Shown: positions 55,764 to 64,000 of the stretch, piece after piece
How positions within the stretch are numbered: the first letter of the stretch is position 1
How the letters are laid out: each line of letters opens with the position of its first letter
From: Avidesulfovibrio sp964369685
GTDB taxonomy: Bacteria > Desulfobacterota > Desulfovibrionia > Desulfovibrionales > Desulfovibrionaceae
Length of the DNA stretch: 64,000 bases
NCBI GenBank assembly: GCA_964369685.1
Contig: CAYJFB010000007.1
Coordinates: 1-64,000 of the forward strand
Direction: 5' to 3'
The notes under the pieces: generated by a model
The model's input: only the letters and a program-made list of their open reading frames with translations
Database searches by the model: none
Told to the model about the DNA's origin: nothing
Position numbers and translations under genes: made by a program

Positions 55764-56543
55764 TTAAGGGGTTTTTCTCACAGTGATACCGGCTTGGCTC
55801 ATGACCTGTTTGAGTTCGGCAATCGAGTATTGCCCGAAATGGATGATCGAGGCCAACAATACCGCAGAGGCGTGTCCTTCAATCACCGCATCGACGAGGT
55901 GTTGCGGTTCACCTGCACCGCCGGAAGCGATAACAGGAATGCGTACGGCATCACTGATTAAACGTGTCAACGTCAGTTCGTAGCCATCACAGGTTCCGTC
56001 GGCGTCGATGGAATTGAGGCATATTTCACCTGCGCCGAGTTTTTCAACTTCTTGTGCCCAAGCAAGCGCGTCGATGCCCATGGGTTTGCGCCCGCCGTGG
56101 ATCACCACTTCATACCCTGAAGGAATCTGGCTACTGACAGCAACGCGTTTGACGTCCATGCCCACAACAATTGCCTGTACCCCAAACGCTTCTGCCCCTT
56201 CCGAGACCAAACGAGGGTTATCCACTGCCGCAGAATTGAGGGACACTTTTTCTGCACCGGCAAGCAATACCGCACGCATGTCGTCAACTGACCGTAACCC
56301 CCCGCCAACGGAAAAAGGAATAAAAATTTCAGAAGCAACCCGTTCCACAACATCAAGAAAGATATTCCGTCCTTCATGGCTGGCTGTGATGTCATAAAAC
56401 ACAATTTCATCGGCACCCGCGGCATAATAACGACGTGCGGTTTCAACCGGATCGCCGATATCTTGATTGCCGACAAAGCGAACACCTTTCGTTAAACGTC
56501 CGTCACGAACATCAAGGCAAGGAATGATCCGTTTACTGAGCAT
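55764..56543 (-). CDS. hisF: Imidazole glycerol phosphate synthase cyclase subunit
   Basis: TIM-barrel subunit that uses ammonia from HisH to form imidazole glycerol phosphate and AICAR. It shows RIIPCLDVRDGRLTKGVRF with the catalytic aspartate, FSVGGGLRSVDDMRAVL, and VIASGGAGEPQHLVDAV. 259 residues, standard. It starts 8 bases after hisH, so the two subunits are made from one message. Confidence 0.97.
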   Translation of the reverse strand: MLSKRIIPCLDVRDGRLTKGVRFVGNQDIGDPVETARRYYAAGADEIVFYDITASHEGRNIFLDVVERVASEIFIPFSVGGGLRSVDDMRAVLLAGAEKVSLNSAAVDNPRLVSEGAEAFGVQAIVVGMDVKRVAVSSQIPSGYEVVIHGGRKPMGIDALAWAQEVEKLGAGEICLNSIDADGTCDGYELTLTRLISDAVRIPVIASGGAGEPQHLVDAVIEGHASAVLLASIIHFGQYSIAELKQVMSQAGITVRKTP

Positions 56544-56551
56544 GGCAGCGT

Positions 56552-57214
56552 TTACTCCGTTTCATGTGTATTTGTTTTACAAAAGCGGTAGAAATTTTCC
56601 AAAAGCGTGAGCCCCGGGCGTCCGCTTTTTTCGGGATGAAACTGCGTGGCCCATAAACCGTCGCGTCCATAGATTGCGCAAATATCTTGCCCGTGGTGTG
56701 TGGTTGCTATGACATTTTCCTGTGCTGTGTCGACGTAGTAGCTGTGGACAAAATAAAATGCCGCATCGGAAGGCACATTTGTCAATAAAGGACTGTTTTT
56801 TTGTACTTGCAAGGTGTTCCAGCCCATGTGTGGAATACGAATGGGGCGAGGAGGCGCGTTTGGTTCTTCGACTGCTTCTGTCCATGAGGGATCAAAATGT
56901 CGGCATGTTCCCGATATGAGTCCTAAGGTTTTGGTTGCATTTTCTTCACTCATATCAAGCATAATCTGGCAGCCAAGACAAATTCCAAGGACAGGATGGC
57001 CTTTGGCAACCGCTTGCCGCAACACGTTATCGAGTCCCGATTGTTGCAGTTGTCGCATGGCTTGTCCGGCAGCACCGACACCGGGAAAAATGATGCCTTC
57101 TGAATGAAGCGCCTCTTGAGGATCAGCCGTTATGACACCGGGAATACCGACATAATCCAACGCGCGACGAACGCTTGTTTGATTACCCGCCTTGTAATCA
57201 AGGATTGCAAGCAT
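56552..57214 (-). CDS. hisH: Imidazole glycerol phosphate synthase glutamine amidotransferase subunit
   Basis: Class I amidotransferase that feeds ammonia to HisF. The nucleophile is in VLGICLGCQIMLD and the catalytic His-Glu pair in TQFHPEKSG. The ATG at 57214 follows GAAGGAG and gives MLAILDYKAGNQTSV; the open frame extends to 57262 but without a ribosome site. 220 residues, slightly longer than average. The other his genes here (hisB, hisA) are 15 kb away. Confidence 0.95.
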   Translation of the reverse strand: MLAILDYKAGNQTSVRRALDYVGIPGVITADPQEALHSEGIIFPGVGAAGQAMRQLQQSGLDNVLRQAVAKGHPVLGICLGCQIMLDMSEENATKTLGLISGTCRHFDPSWTEAVEEPNAPPRPIRIPHMGWNTLQVQKNSPLLTNVPSDAAFYFVHSYYVDTAQENVIATTHHGQDICAIYGRDGLWATQFHPEKSGRPGLTLLENFYRFCKTNTHETE

Positions 57215-57446
57215 GATTTCTCCTTCAATGAAAACTTGGACGATAACATGATGTATACGCAATATGTATTTTGCATGCGCCGGACAAGCTTGTCAAATAG
57301 CATTGCATCAATGTTTCTTTTTTCTGAAAGTGCCGTATTGTTCATGAGGCATGTATTGAAAAATAATCTATTCATGCGTTACCTATAAAAAATAATTCAA
57401 CCAAAAAAACAATTCAAAAACACTTCATAAAATGTTTAAAAGAGTG

Positions 57447-57464
57447 TATACTGACAATATGTCA
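57447..57464. promoter_or_regulatory. -10-like box overlapping a TGACA-ATA-TGTCA inverted repeat
   Basis: TATACT (57447-57452) runs into a palindrome TGACA (57452-57456) ATA TGTCA (57460-57464), in the divergent gap between hisH and ppk. On the plus strand it suggests a promoter for ppk with an operator at its start; on the minus strand the same palindrome offers a TTGACA. Confidence 0.35.
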
Positions 57465-57562
57465 ATAAAAAACTCGTTTTTCTTTTTTCAAAAAGCTTTT
57501 CATTTAAGTCAAGTAACTGAAAAAAGTGCGGAAAATAATTTTGATGTCACGAACTTTTGCGT

Positions 57563-57590
57563 TGTAACATAAATGACATCTTCACGTAAC
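57563..57590 (+). promoter_or_regulatory. Pho-box-like array upstream of ppk
   Basis: Three hexamers spaced exactly 11 bases apart: TGTAAC (57563), TGACAT (57574), CGTAAC (57585). PhoB boxes are direct repeats of CTGTCAT-like sequence with 11-bp period, so this fits a PhoB site controlling polyphosphate kinase. It lies about 105 bases before the start codon. The match is by eye only. Confidence 0.4.
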
Positions 57591-57694
57591 TTTTTTCATT
57601 TGTACTTTTAGCGCAATCTTGTTCACATTTGTGTTGTTATCTAATTTCCCTATTGTTTTTTTGTTTTTCACCCCGTGTATGGAAGGAGCTTCTT

Positions 57695-60034
57695 TTGTCC
57701 CCACAAGATACTACAAATATTGCGTCACCCTGTGAGCCGTCTGTCGAGTCCTCGTGTGCCGTTGAGCCTTCGCAAGACATTTCTACACCCTTCGACGACA
57801 CGGATGCCACAGCTTTACAACAAACATCAGCCCCTCTCTCCTCGAGCACGCTCGAAAAACCAGATCTTCTCCCTTCGAGTGCGCTTCAGGATGATGCCGA
57901 CGAGCTGAATAATGAACAGGAAGTACAAACTGTGGAACTTTCTTCTTCCGAACTGTTTTTTAATCGTGAGATCAATTGGCTGGAATTTAATAATAAAGTC
58001 TTGCTGGAAGCGTTTGAACCCAAAGCACCGCTTTTAGAACAAGTCAAATTTTTGAGTATCTTTTATAACAACTTGGATGAATTTTTTATGGTGCGTGTTT
58101 CGGGCACGCTACACCGTTATATTCGTCAATTTTCTGCAAACACGCCCGACAAATTGTCGCCTGCACGCCAACTTGCCCAAATCCGCAGTAAAACCTTACA
58201 AATGCTCGGCGCGGCACAAGGCCATTGGCGAAAAAAATTGCTCCCTGCACTGAAAGAAAAAGGCGTTAACATCACACGCTATGTCGACCTTAACAAAAAA
58301 CAACAAAAATTTCTTGCTAACTATTTCACAGAAGAAATTTACCCTATTCTGACGCCTCAAGCTATCGATCCGAGTCATCCTTTACCTGTGATCTCCAACT
58401 TGAGCATCAATGCCATCATTCAACTGCAAAGCAAACAAGGCATCATTCGCTATGCTCGATTGAAATGCCCAAACAATGTTTCGCGTTTTGTTTTTGTGCC
58501 GCGCTCACAAAAAGAGACAGACCCTTATGACGGTTTGGATTTCTCCTCAACCTCACGCAATAACGACATCGTGTTGCTTGAAGACATCATTCAAAATCAC
58601 CTGCATTTGCTCTTCCCCGGCTACACCGTGTTGGCAACGGGCTTGTTTCGTATCACACGCAATACCGACTTTGAAATCGAAGAAGACGAAACCGATGACT
58701 TGCTCGAAACCATTCGTGAGCTCGTGGAGCAACGCCGATTTGGTGCTGTCGTGCGCTTGGAAATCTCAGGCGACACGCCGCGCGAGTTGCGAGACTTTTT
58801 AACACAACGGTTGTTGATCAAACCGTTTCAAGTATACCGTATCCGTGGGCCTTTGGCCATGTCTGAAATGCTTGCGTTGTACAAACTTGATCGCCCGTCG
58901 CTCAAAGTCGAACCGTATACGCCGCACGTTCCCGAAGCCTTTTGTACAGACAATGCGTCACGCTTGTTTTCACACATTCGTAAAAAAGACGTGTTGTTGT
59001 TTCACCCCTACGACAGTTTTTTACCTGTACAAGAATTTATTTATCGTGCCAGCGTCGATCCCGACGTCATCGCCATCAAACAAACCCTCTATCGTGCAGG
59101 CAATGACTCCCCAATCGTGAAAGCCTTGATTGAAGCGCGTCGTTTGGGCAAACAAGTGACGGTTGTCGTAGAACTGAAAGCACGGTTTGACGAAGAACAA
59201 AACATTACTTGGGCAGAAGAAATGGAAAAAGCCGGCATCCATGTTGTCTATGGGATGCCGGGAATGAAAATCCATGCCAAGTTGTGCTTTATCATTCGTC
59301 GCGAAGGCAACGGCGTGAAGCGGTATGCCCATATCGGCACAGGCAACTATAACGCCTCCACAGCAAAAATATATACCGACTTTGGCTTAATCACCGCGCA
59401 CCACGGCATTTGTACCGAAGTGAGTGAATTGTTTAATATCATGACAGGCTATGCCGAAAAAGATGACTACCAATACCTTTTGGTTTCACCAAACAGTATG
59501 CGCATAAAACTGTTGCAAGGCATCGAAAACGAAATTCTACACCACCAAAAATACGGCAACGGTGAGATTTTATTTAAATGCAATCAACTTTCGGATAAAC
59601 TCTGCATTCAAGCGTTGTATCGCGCGTCTATGGAAGGCGTAAAAATTCGTTTGCAGGTGCGCGGAGTGTGTTGTCTCCGTCCGGGTATTCTCGGAATCAG
59701 TGACAATATTGAAGTCACCTCTTTAGTCGGGCGCTTTTTGGAACACACAAGGATTTATGCGTTCAGCAACAATGGTGATCCGCTCGTGTATATCGGCAGT
59801 GCCGATTTGATGCCGCGTAATCTTGATCGACGAATAGAAGTGCTTGTTCCTTTGCTCAACGAACAGTTGCGACGCCATCTGTTCAATAAAATTTTGATCC
59901 CACACCTTAACGACACGGCAAAAGCCTATAAATTGCTTGAAGACGGTTCTTATGTCCGCAATCAGGCAGTCAAAGGCGAAACACCCTTTCATGTGCAAAA
60001 ACACATGATGAAACGTTATCATTCCGATAAGTAA
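57695..60034 (+). CDS. ppk: Polyphosphate kinase 1
   Basis: Makes polyphosphate from ATP. The core starts near residue 85 (ELFFNREINWLEFNNKVLLEA) and includes LLFHPYDSFLPVQEF, ELKARFDEEQNI, the phosphorylated-histidine region MKIHAKLCFIIR (H527) and HIGTGNYNASTAKIYTDFG. The first 85 residues are a Ser/Thr/Pro/Glu-rich extension absent from ordinary PPK1, giving 779 residues rather than about 690. The start is TTG at 57695 with GGAAGGAG upstream; the frame continues to 57629, but those codons read like a non-coding leader. Confidence 0.95.
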   Translation: MSPQDTTNIASPCEPSVESSCAVEPSQDISTPFDDTDATALQQTSAPLSSSTLEKPDLLPSSALQDDADELNNEQEVQTVELSSSELFFNREINWLEFNNKVLLEAFEPKAPLLEQVKFLSIFYNNLDEFFMVRVSGTLHRYIRQFSANTPDKLSPARQLAQIRSKTLQMLGAAQGHWRKKLLPALKEKGVNITRYVDLNKKQQKFLANYFTEEIYPILTPQAIDPSHPLPVISNLSINAIIQLQSKQGIIRYARLKCPNNVSRFVFVPRSQKETDPYDGLDFSSTSRNNDIVLLEDIIQNHLHLLFPGYTVLATGLFRITRNTDFEIEEDETDDLLETIRELVEQRRFGAVVRLEISGDTPRELRDFLTQRLLIKPFQVYRIRGPLAMSEMLALYKLDRPSLKVEPYTPHVPEAFCTDNASRLFSHIRKKDVLLFHPYDSFLPVQEFIYRASVDPDVIAIKQTLYRAGNDSPIVKALIEARRLGKQVTVVVELKARFDEEQNITWAEEMEKAGIHVVYGMPGMKIHAKLCFIIRREGNGVKRYAHIGTGNYNASTAKIYTDFGLITAHHGICTEVSELFNIMTGYAEKDDYQYLLVSPNSMRIKLLQGIENEILHHQKYGNGEILFKCNQLSDKLCIQALYRASMEGVKIRLQVRGVCCLRPGILGISDNIEVTSLVGRFLEHTRIYAFSNNGDPLVYIGSADLMPRNLDRRIEVLVPLLNEQLRRHLFNKILIPHLNDTAKAYKLLEDGSYVRNQAVKGETPFHVQKHMMKRYHSDK

Positions 60035-60099
60035 CGGTTCAATCATTAATTTTTTTGCAGCAATATAAAGCGCATTTTTACGCAGAAGGTTTTCTTTTT

Positions 60100-60942
60100 A
60101 TGATTCGACGTAAAGCACAACAAATACAATCTCGCGGCGTACGCGCGCCTCACACCATCCGCAAACAACAGCATATCCGTATAGCTGTTGCTCAGGAACC
60201 AAAAACACAAACAACAAAGCCCCAAACAGCACCTTTACAAAACAACACGACTTCAGAGTGTGAAACCGGGAACGCACCCAAAAAGCCAATCAAAAGAAAT
60301 ATCGTAAAACCTCTAAAACCCAAAAAAACAGCAATAAGCTTTCCGGCCATTGACCCGACACATTTTTCAGGCGTTCCGCTCGAATCGTTGGCGCACGGTA
60401 ATCAGGTTGCGTTGTTGTCCATGCAACTTTTTTCGGGTTTGAAGGCGTTGCATCAATTGCAAGATTCTTGGGGTACGATTTTATACTATGCGGCGTGCTT
60501 GCACGACATTGGCTGGATTAAAGGCCAAAGAAAACATCACAAACGTTCGGCAAAGATGATTCGCGCAAGTGAGGCTCTTGTTCTCGATGAAGCCACGCGT
60601 GGATTGGTTGCGCTTGTTGCACGGTATCATCGTCGTGCGGAACCGTCACGTCATCATAAGCGCTTTGGGCGTCTTTCACCGAAGCAACAACATGGCGTGC
60701 GTTGTTTGGCGGCGCTGCTGCGTCTTGCCGATGCGTTGGATTTTTCTCATGCCAAGCGCGTGTCTCAGGTTTGGGTTGCGGACTTGGATAAAAAACGAGT
60801 CTTGCTTGAACTTTGTTGTCCTGATACAGATATGACTGAGTGCAGGGCAGAAATTCTGCGTGTTGCGCGCAATAAAATGTTATTTAAAAAAGTTTTTCAA
60901 AAGGATATACGTTGCCAATGCAAGGAGCAGAAGAAAAGCTGA
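60100..60942 (+). CDS. Stand-alone HD-domain protein between ppk and ppx
   Basis: A 280-residue protein. The first 90 residues are basic and low-complexity; the rest is an HD phosphohydrolase-type domain with AACLHDIGWIKGQRKHHKRS and VARYHRRAEPS, closely resembling the C-terminal HD domain of Ppx/GppA. It has no actin-like domain. It probably acts on, or modulates, polyphosphate or a nucleotide substrate with its neighbours. AGAAGG precedes the ATG at 60100. Its 3' end overlaps the ppx start by about 30 bases, indicating coupling. Confidence 0.8.
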   Translation: MIRRKAQQIQSRGVRAPHTIRKQQHIRIAVAQEPKTQTTKPQTAPLQNNTTSECETGNAPKKPIKRNIVKPLKPKKTAISFPAIDPTHFSGVPLESLAHGNQVALLSMQLFSGLKALHQLQDSWGTILYYAACLHDIGWIKGQRKHHKRSAKMIRASEALVLDEATRGLVALVARYHRRAEPSRHHKRFGRLSPKQQHGVRCLAALLRLADALDFSHAKRVSQVWVADLDKKRVLLELCCPDTDMTECRAEILRVARNKMLFKKVFQKDIRCQCKEQKKS

Positions 60943-62594
60943 TTAAAGACATCGAAAACGATGCAGACATTGAGGTTGTCACAAACGGCGGTATGAACGT
61001 CAATGCACAGGATGTTGCGGAGTCCTTGCAAAATGGCGGTGTCATTGTTGGGATTATTGATTTGGGCAGTAACTCTGTGCGGCTGATGCTGGTGCGTTTG
61101 ATGCCTGACGGCGCCACGAGTGTGATTAACCGAGTCAAACACATGGTGCGTCTCGGTGAAAATTCTTTTCAAACGCAACAGCTGCAAGAAGAAGCCATCC
61201 AGCGCACACTGCCTGTTTTGGCTTCTTTTGCGGATATGTGCCGCACCTACAAAGCCACAACGGTTTTGCCCGTGGCGACGGCTGCGGTGCGTGATGCCAA
61301 AAACGGACGAGCATTTATCCAGCTTGTTCGTGAAAAAACGGGTCTGAATTTTACAATTATTTCAGGTAAAGAAGAAGCTCGTTTGATTGGCTTGGGTGTC
61401 AATGAAGAATTGCCGCACACGTTGGGTGTGCGTTTATTTATTGATATTGGCGGCGGCAGTACGGAATTGGCTGTGGCGAGTTCTGTACGTCATGAAAATC
61501 TTGATTCGCTCAAGTTGGGTTGTGTGCGTTTGACCAACCGTTTTCTGGCGGAACATCAAGGCACGGTTTCTCACTCTCGGTTTAAGCAGATGCAGGAATA
61601 CGTGCGCAGTAAAGCCAGCCACGCGTTACAACGTATTCAAGGCTATACTTTGCTTGAAGCGGTGGGCAGCTCGGGAACCGCATTGACGTTGGCGTTGCTG
61701 AGTTGGCGTTTGGAACGCGGCAATACACCGTTCCCTAATGAGCAATGTGTTTTTTCGCTTGAGAGTCTGCGTCGTACGTCAAATTATTTGTGTAAACTCA
61801 CACTGGAACAACGCCGCAATCTTCCGGGAGTGAGTGCACGACGTGCCGAAGTGCTTGTGGCGGGCGCAGTTATTTTACAAACGCTGCTCGAAGAATTGGG
61901 CTTGCAAGGCATACGCACAAGCACTCGCAACCTCCAAGACGGCATATTGGTTGATTATCTGCAACACCAAGAACACATCCAACAATCGAGTCTCAGTGTT
62001 CGAGAACACAGCATCCTTCGTTTGGCGCAGGCGTGTGTGTACGAAGAAAAACACAGCCGTCATGTGGCGAACTTGGCGTTACGGATTCACGATTCTGCCG
62101 TGGACGCCGGCTTGATTCAGTTTGATCATCAAGCCCGTGAACATTTACACTATGCGGCGTTGTTGCACGATATCGGTATTTTTGTTGCCTACAGCCGTCA
62201 TGCGGCGCACGGACAATATTTGATTTGCAACAGTGAACTGTTGGGTTTTACACAAGATGAGATTGAATTTATTGCATGGTTGGTGTTGTTTCACAGTAGC
62301 GGTGTGACCAAAAAACACCTCACACACCACGATTGGCCTGACAGTATGCGAGAACGATTGCGTATTTTTTCCTTATTTTTGGCTGTTGCCGAGAATTTGG
62401 ATCGTATGCATTGCGGTCATGTGCAGGATGTTTTTTTACGAAGCTTTGGCAAAACCATCATGCTTTCCGTCCACGGGCAAGACATCAGCCCCATAGAGCG
62501 CAAGGCTGTGGAACATTTTGAAAAAGCATTGGGAAAAACCTTTACCCGCAACTTTATTATGAACTTTGAAGGCATGGCGGTCGATGAAGGCTAA
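60912..62594 (+). CDS. ppx: Exopolyphosphatase / guanosine pentaphosphate phosphohydrolase
   Basis: Degrades polyphosphate. The actin-like ATPase-fold domains show GIIDLGSNSVRLMLVRL (about residue 47) and FIDIGGGSTELAVASS; the C-terminal HD domain shows AALLHDIGIFVAYSRHAAHG. 560 residues, with an N-terminal extension of about 45 residues over usual. TTG at 60912 (AAAGGA seven bases upstream) and ATG at 60918 are both possible starts; the coordinates use the TTG. Completes a ppk-HD-ppx operon. Confidence 0.93.
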   Translation: MPMQGAEEKLIKDIENDADIEVVTNGGMNVNAQDVAESLQNGGVIVGIIDLGSNSVRLMLVRLMPDGATSVINRVKHMVRLGENSFQTQQLQEEAIQRTLPVLASFADMCRTYKATTVLPVATAAVRDAKNGRAFIQLVREKTGLNFTIISGKEEARLIGLGVNEELPHTLGVRLFIDIGGGSTELAVASSVRHENLDSLKLGCVRLTNRFLAEHQGTVSHSRFKQMQEYVRSKASHALQRIQGYTLLEAVGSSGTALTLALLSWRLERGNTPFPNEQCVFSLESLRRTSNYLCKLTLEQRRNLPGVSARRAEVLVAGAVILQTLLEELGLQGIRTSTRNLQDGILVDYLQHQEHIQQSSLSVREHSILRLAQACVYEEKHSRHVANLALRIHDSAVDAGLIQFDHQAREHLHYAALLHDIGIFVAYSRHAAHGQYLICNSELLGFTQDEIEFIAWLVLFHSSGVTKKHLTHHDWPDSMRERLRIFSLFLAVAENLDRMHCGHVQDVFLRSFGKTIMLSVHGQDISPIERKAVEHFEKALGKTFTRNFIMNFEGMAVDEG

Positions 62595-62698
62595 ATGGCG
62601 TTTGTTGACAGGCATGGCAATCGACAAAAATAGCGCTGTATTTGAAAACAGGGCAGCCAACGAACGCTGCACCAGATTTGACAATATAAGGAGCATAC

Positions 62699-62938
62699 AT
62701 GAAATATTTACTTGTTGAAGATTTTTCGGGACAAGCCATTCCTTTTCTTTTTCCCGATCGTGTTGACCACGAAGACATGCGCAATCAATTGCCTTATGGC
62801 AAAGTGCTTGGTGCGGGTGAGGTTGTGTTGTGCGACGGACGGTTTGTCTGCTCGGGTGGCAACGCTGAACTGGGTCTGACAGCCAAAGATGATGACGCTG
62901 CCGTTATTCAACAAGCCTTCACGTCTGCCACTTGTTGA
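62699..62938 (+). CDS. Unrecognised small protein downstream of ppx
   Basis: A 79-residue acidic protein (KYLLVEDFSGQAIPFLFPDR, GEVVLCDGRFVCSGGNAELG) with a strong ribosome binding site (AAGGAG). I do not recognise a family. It lies 104 bases after ppx on the same strand and may belong to that transcript. Confidence 0.75.
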   Translation: MKYLLVEDFSGQAIPFLFPDRVDHEDMRNQLPYGKVLGAGEVVLCDGRFVCSGGNAELGLTAKDDDAAVIQQAFTSATC

Positions 62939-63004
62939 AACGACGTTTTTCATCGTCTCTTCTTTTGTTCATAAACGCCCCTTGAAAGCCAGTATGGGTT
63001 CGGT

Positions 63005-64000
63005 ATGCTTTTTCGTGAAAAACTTTGGGAGTCATGTATTTCTGTCGCTCCCGTCATGTTTTTGGTGATTTTTTTTCATTTTATGGTGGTACCGCTTGCG
63101 GACATGTTGCCGCGATTTCTTGTGGGTGGGGTTTTGCTTATTGTCGGGTTGACGATTTTTTTGGTCGGTGCGGAGCTTGGTGTTGTGCCTATCGGGCAAC
63201 AAACGGGTGCTGTTTTGACCTCTCGGCGCAGTTTACCGCTCATGTTGGCCGTGGGTTTTTTTGTCGGTTTTTTTGCTACGGTGGCGGAACCTGATGTCCA
63301 TGTTTTGACCGCACAAGTGGTTCACTTGGCACCGGACATGAATAGCATGAGCTTGGTGCTTATGATTGCTCTGGGTGTCGGTTTTTTTGTGTCTGTTGCT
63401 ATGGGACGGACGGTCTTGCGTTTTTCTTTGAGCACGATTTTGATGCTTTGTTATGGGTGTATTTTTTTCTTTGCGTGTTTTATTGATCCCGCTTTTTTTG
63501 CCATTGCGCTTGATGCCAGTGGGGCGACGACGGGGCCGATGACGGTACCGTTTATTATGGCTGTGGGTCTTGGTGTGGCTTCGGTGTATGGCAATCAAAA
63601 AAAGCACGGTGCGGAAGAACAGGGTTTTGGTTTTATTGCTTTGGCTTCGGTTGGGCCTATTGTTGCCATGTTGGTTATGGGGTTGTTGTACCCGACAGAT
63701 TTCAGTACGGAACACAGCCTTTCACCGACAGAAGCCACAACCTTGGCACACCAAACACCACCGCTTTTAGACGTCTTCGGTACGCTTGTACCGATTGTGG
63801 TGCATGAAGTGGCTGTGGCTTTGGGGCCTTTGGCGGTCATGTCTTTGTTTTTTCAAAAAACACTGTTGCATTTACCGCCTGTAAGGCTTTTTCGTATTTC
63901 TGTCGGTTTTGTGTATACGTTTGTCGGCCTTGTTTTTTTCTTCGTCGGAGCGAAGGGTGGCTTCATGCCGACGGGCATGTTGCTTGGCGGTTTGCTTGCG
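63005..64000 (+). CDS. DUF1538-family membrane protein (5' part; runs off the window)
   Basis: Open from the ATG at 63005 to the window end (332 residues, no stop). It is strongly hydrophobic with about nine predicted helices; the segments FATVAEPDVHVLTAQV and LVGAELGVVPIGQQTGAVL match what I recall of DUF1538 proteins, putative transporters that carry two repeats of this domain. A second half would begin near residue 245 (IVVHEVAVALGPLAVMSLFF). The ribosome binding site is weak. Function unknown. Confidence 0.75.
   Translation, partial: MLFREKLWESCISVAPVMFLVIFFHFMVVPLADMLPRFLVGGVLLIVGLTIFLVGAELGVVPIGQQTGAVLTSRRSLPLMLAVGFFVGFFATVAEPDVHVLTAQVVHLAPDMNSMSLVLMIALGVGFFVSVAMGRTVLRFSLSTILMLCYGCIFFFACFIDPAFFAIALDASGATTGPMTVPFIMAVGLGVASVYGNQKKHGAEEQGFGFIALASVGPIVAMLVMGLLYPTDFSTEHSLSPTEATTLAHQTPPLLDVFGTLVPIVVHEVAVALGPLAVMSLFFQKTLLHLPPVRLFRISVGFVYTFVGLVFFFVGAKGGFMPTGMLLGGLLA

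Noticed and set aside
1..64000. CRISPR arrays, tRNA and rRNA genes, prophage or IS transposases
   Set aside because: I looked at the gaps between genes and found no regular spacer-repeat pattern, no cloverleaf-like sequence and no transposase-like protein.

Overview
The window reads as a bacterial chromosome segment of moderate-to-low GC, most likely from the Desulfovibrio group (Desulfobacterota). This is inferred from gene neighbourhoods as I remember them, not from any database search. The pointers are a chemotaxis cluster ordered cheB, HEAT-repeat gene, cheR, parA-like, cheW, cheY, cheA; a compact leuA-leuC-leuD-leuB operon; a XRE/cupin regulator beside an acyl-CoA ligase; a RpoH-type sigma factor beside a TPR lipoprotein and a LolB-like lipoprotein; and tatB-tatC fused by overlaps to hisB and hisA. 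There are no rRNA or tRNA genes, no CRISPR array, no prophage and no recognisable transposase. Two runs of exactly 100 N (31791-31890 and 33053-33152) are assembly gaps inside cheA.

Layout. 1-4.2 kb: tail of an unknown gene, then glmU, a SPOR-domain membrane protein and argS on the minus strand. 4.2-9.8 kb: a long structured leader followed by leuA, leuC, leuD, leuB. 9.9-14.2 kb: acyl-CoA ligase and XRE-cupin regulator (minus), divergent from a CoA-disulfide/persulfide reductase with a rhodanese domain. 14.4-24.7 kb (all minus): YHS-like membrane protein, folK, acs, der, and three signalling proteins (PAS-GGDEF, degenerate GGDEF-TPR, GAF-GAF). 25.2-34.5 kb: the chemotaxis operon. 34.7-47.0 kb (minus): LolB-like and TPR lipoproteins, rpoH, a META-domain lipoprotein, tatB-tatC-hisB-lipoprotein-hisA, guaB, guaA. 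47.5-52.7 kb: pgi, a histidine kinase with a sigma54-activator-like response regulator that has a non-canonical GAFTGA loop, and a flavin-reductase-like protein. 52.7-57.2 kb (minus): three unrecognised genes (one VCBS-like) plus hisH-hisF. 57.7-64.0 kb: ppk, an HD-domain gene, ppx, a small gene, and the start of a DUF1538-type membrane protein.

Genes work together in several modules: leucine synthesis (leuACDB), histidine synthesis split over two loci (hisB/hisA and hisH/hisF), GMP synthesis (guaB/guaA), polyphosphate turnover (ppk/ppx), chemotaxis signalling, and Tat export.

The most unusual content is non-coding. A dispersed family of about eight intergenic elements (near 66, 6499, 6674, 9845, 14195, 45400, 48865 and 53440) shares one design: a pyrimidine tract, a G-run/C-run hairpin, a second C-run, and a two-tier hairpin whose stems change in a compensatory way between copies. 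Seven of the eight lie directly after a stop codon in the sense direction of that gene. The U-tract lies before the hairpin, so they are not ordinary intrinsic terminators. Two copies carry a shared end motif resembling terminal inverted repeats. A second, unrelated element with terminal inverted repeats and a perfect 22-bp internal stem lies at 52737-52885.
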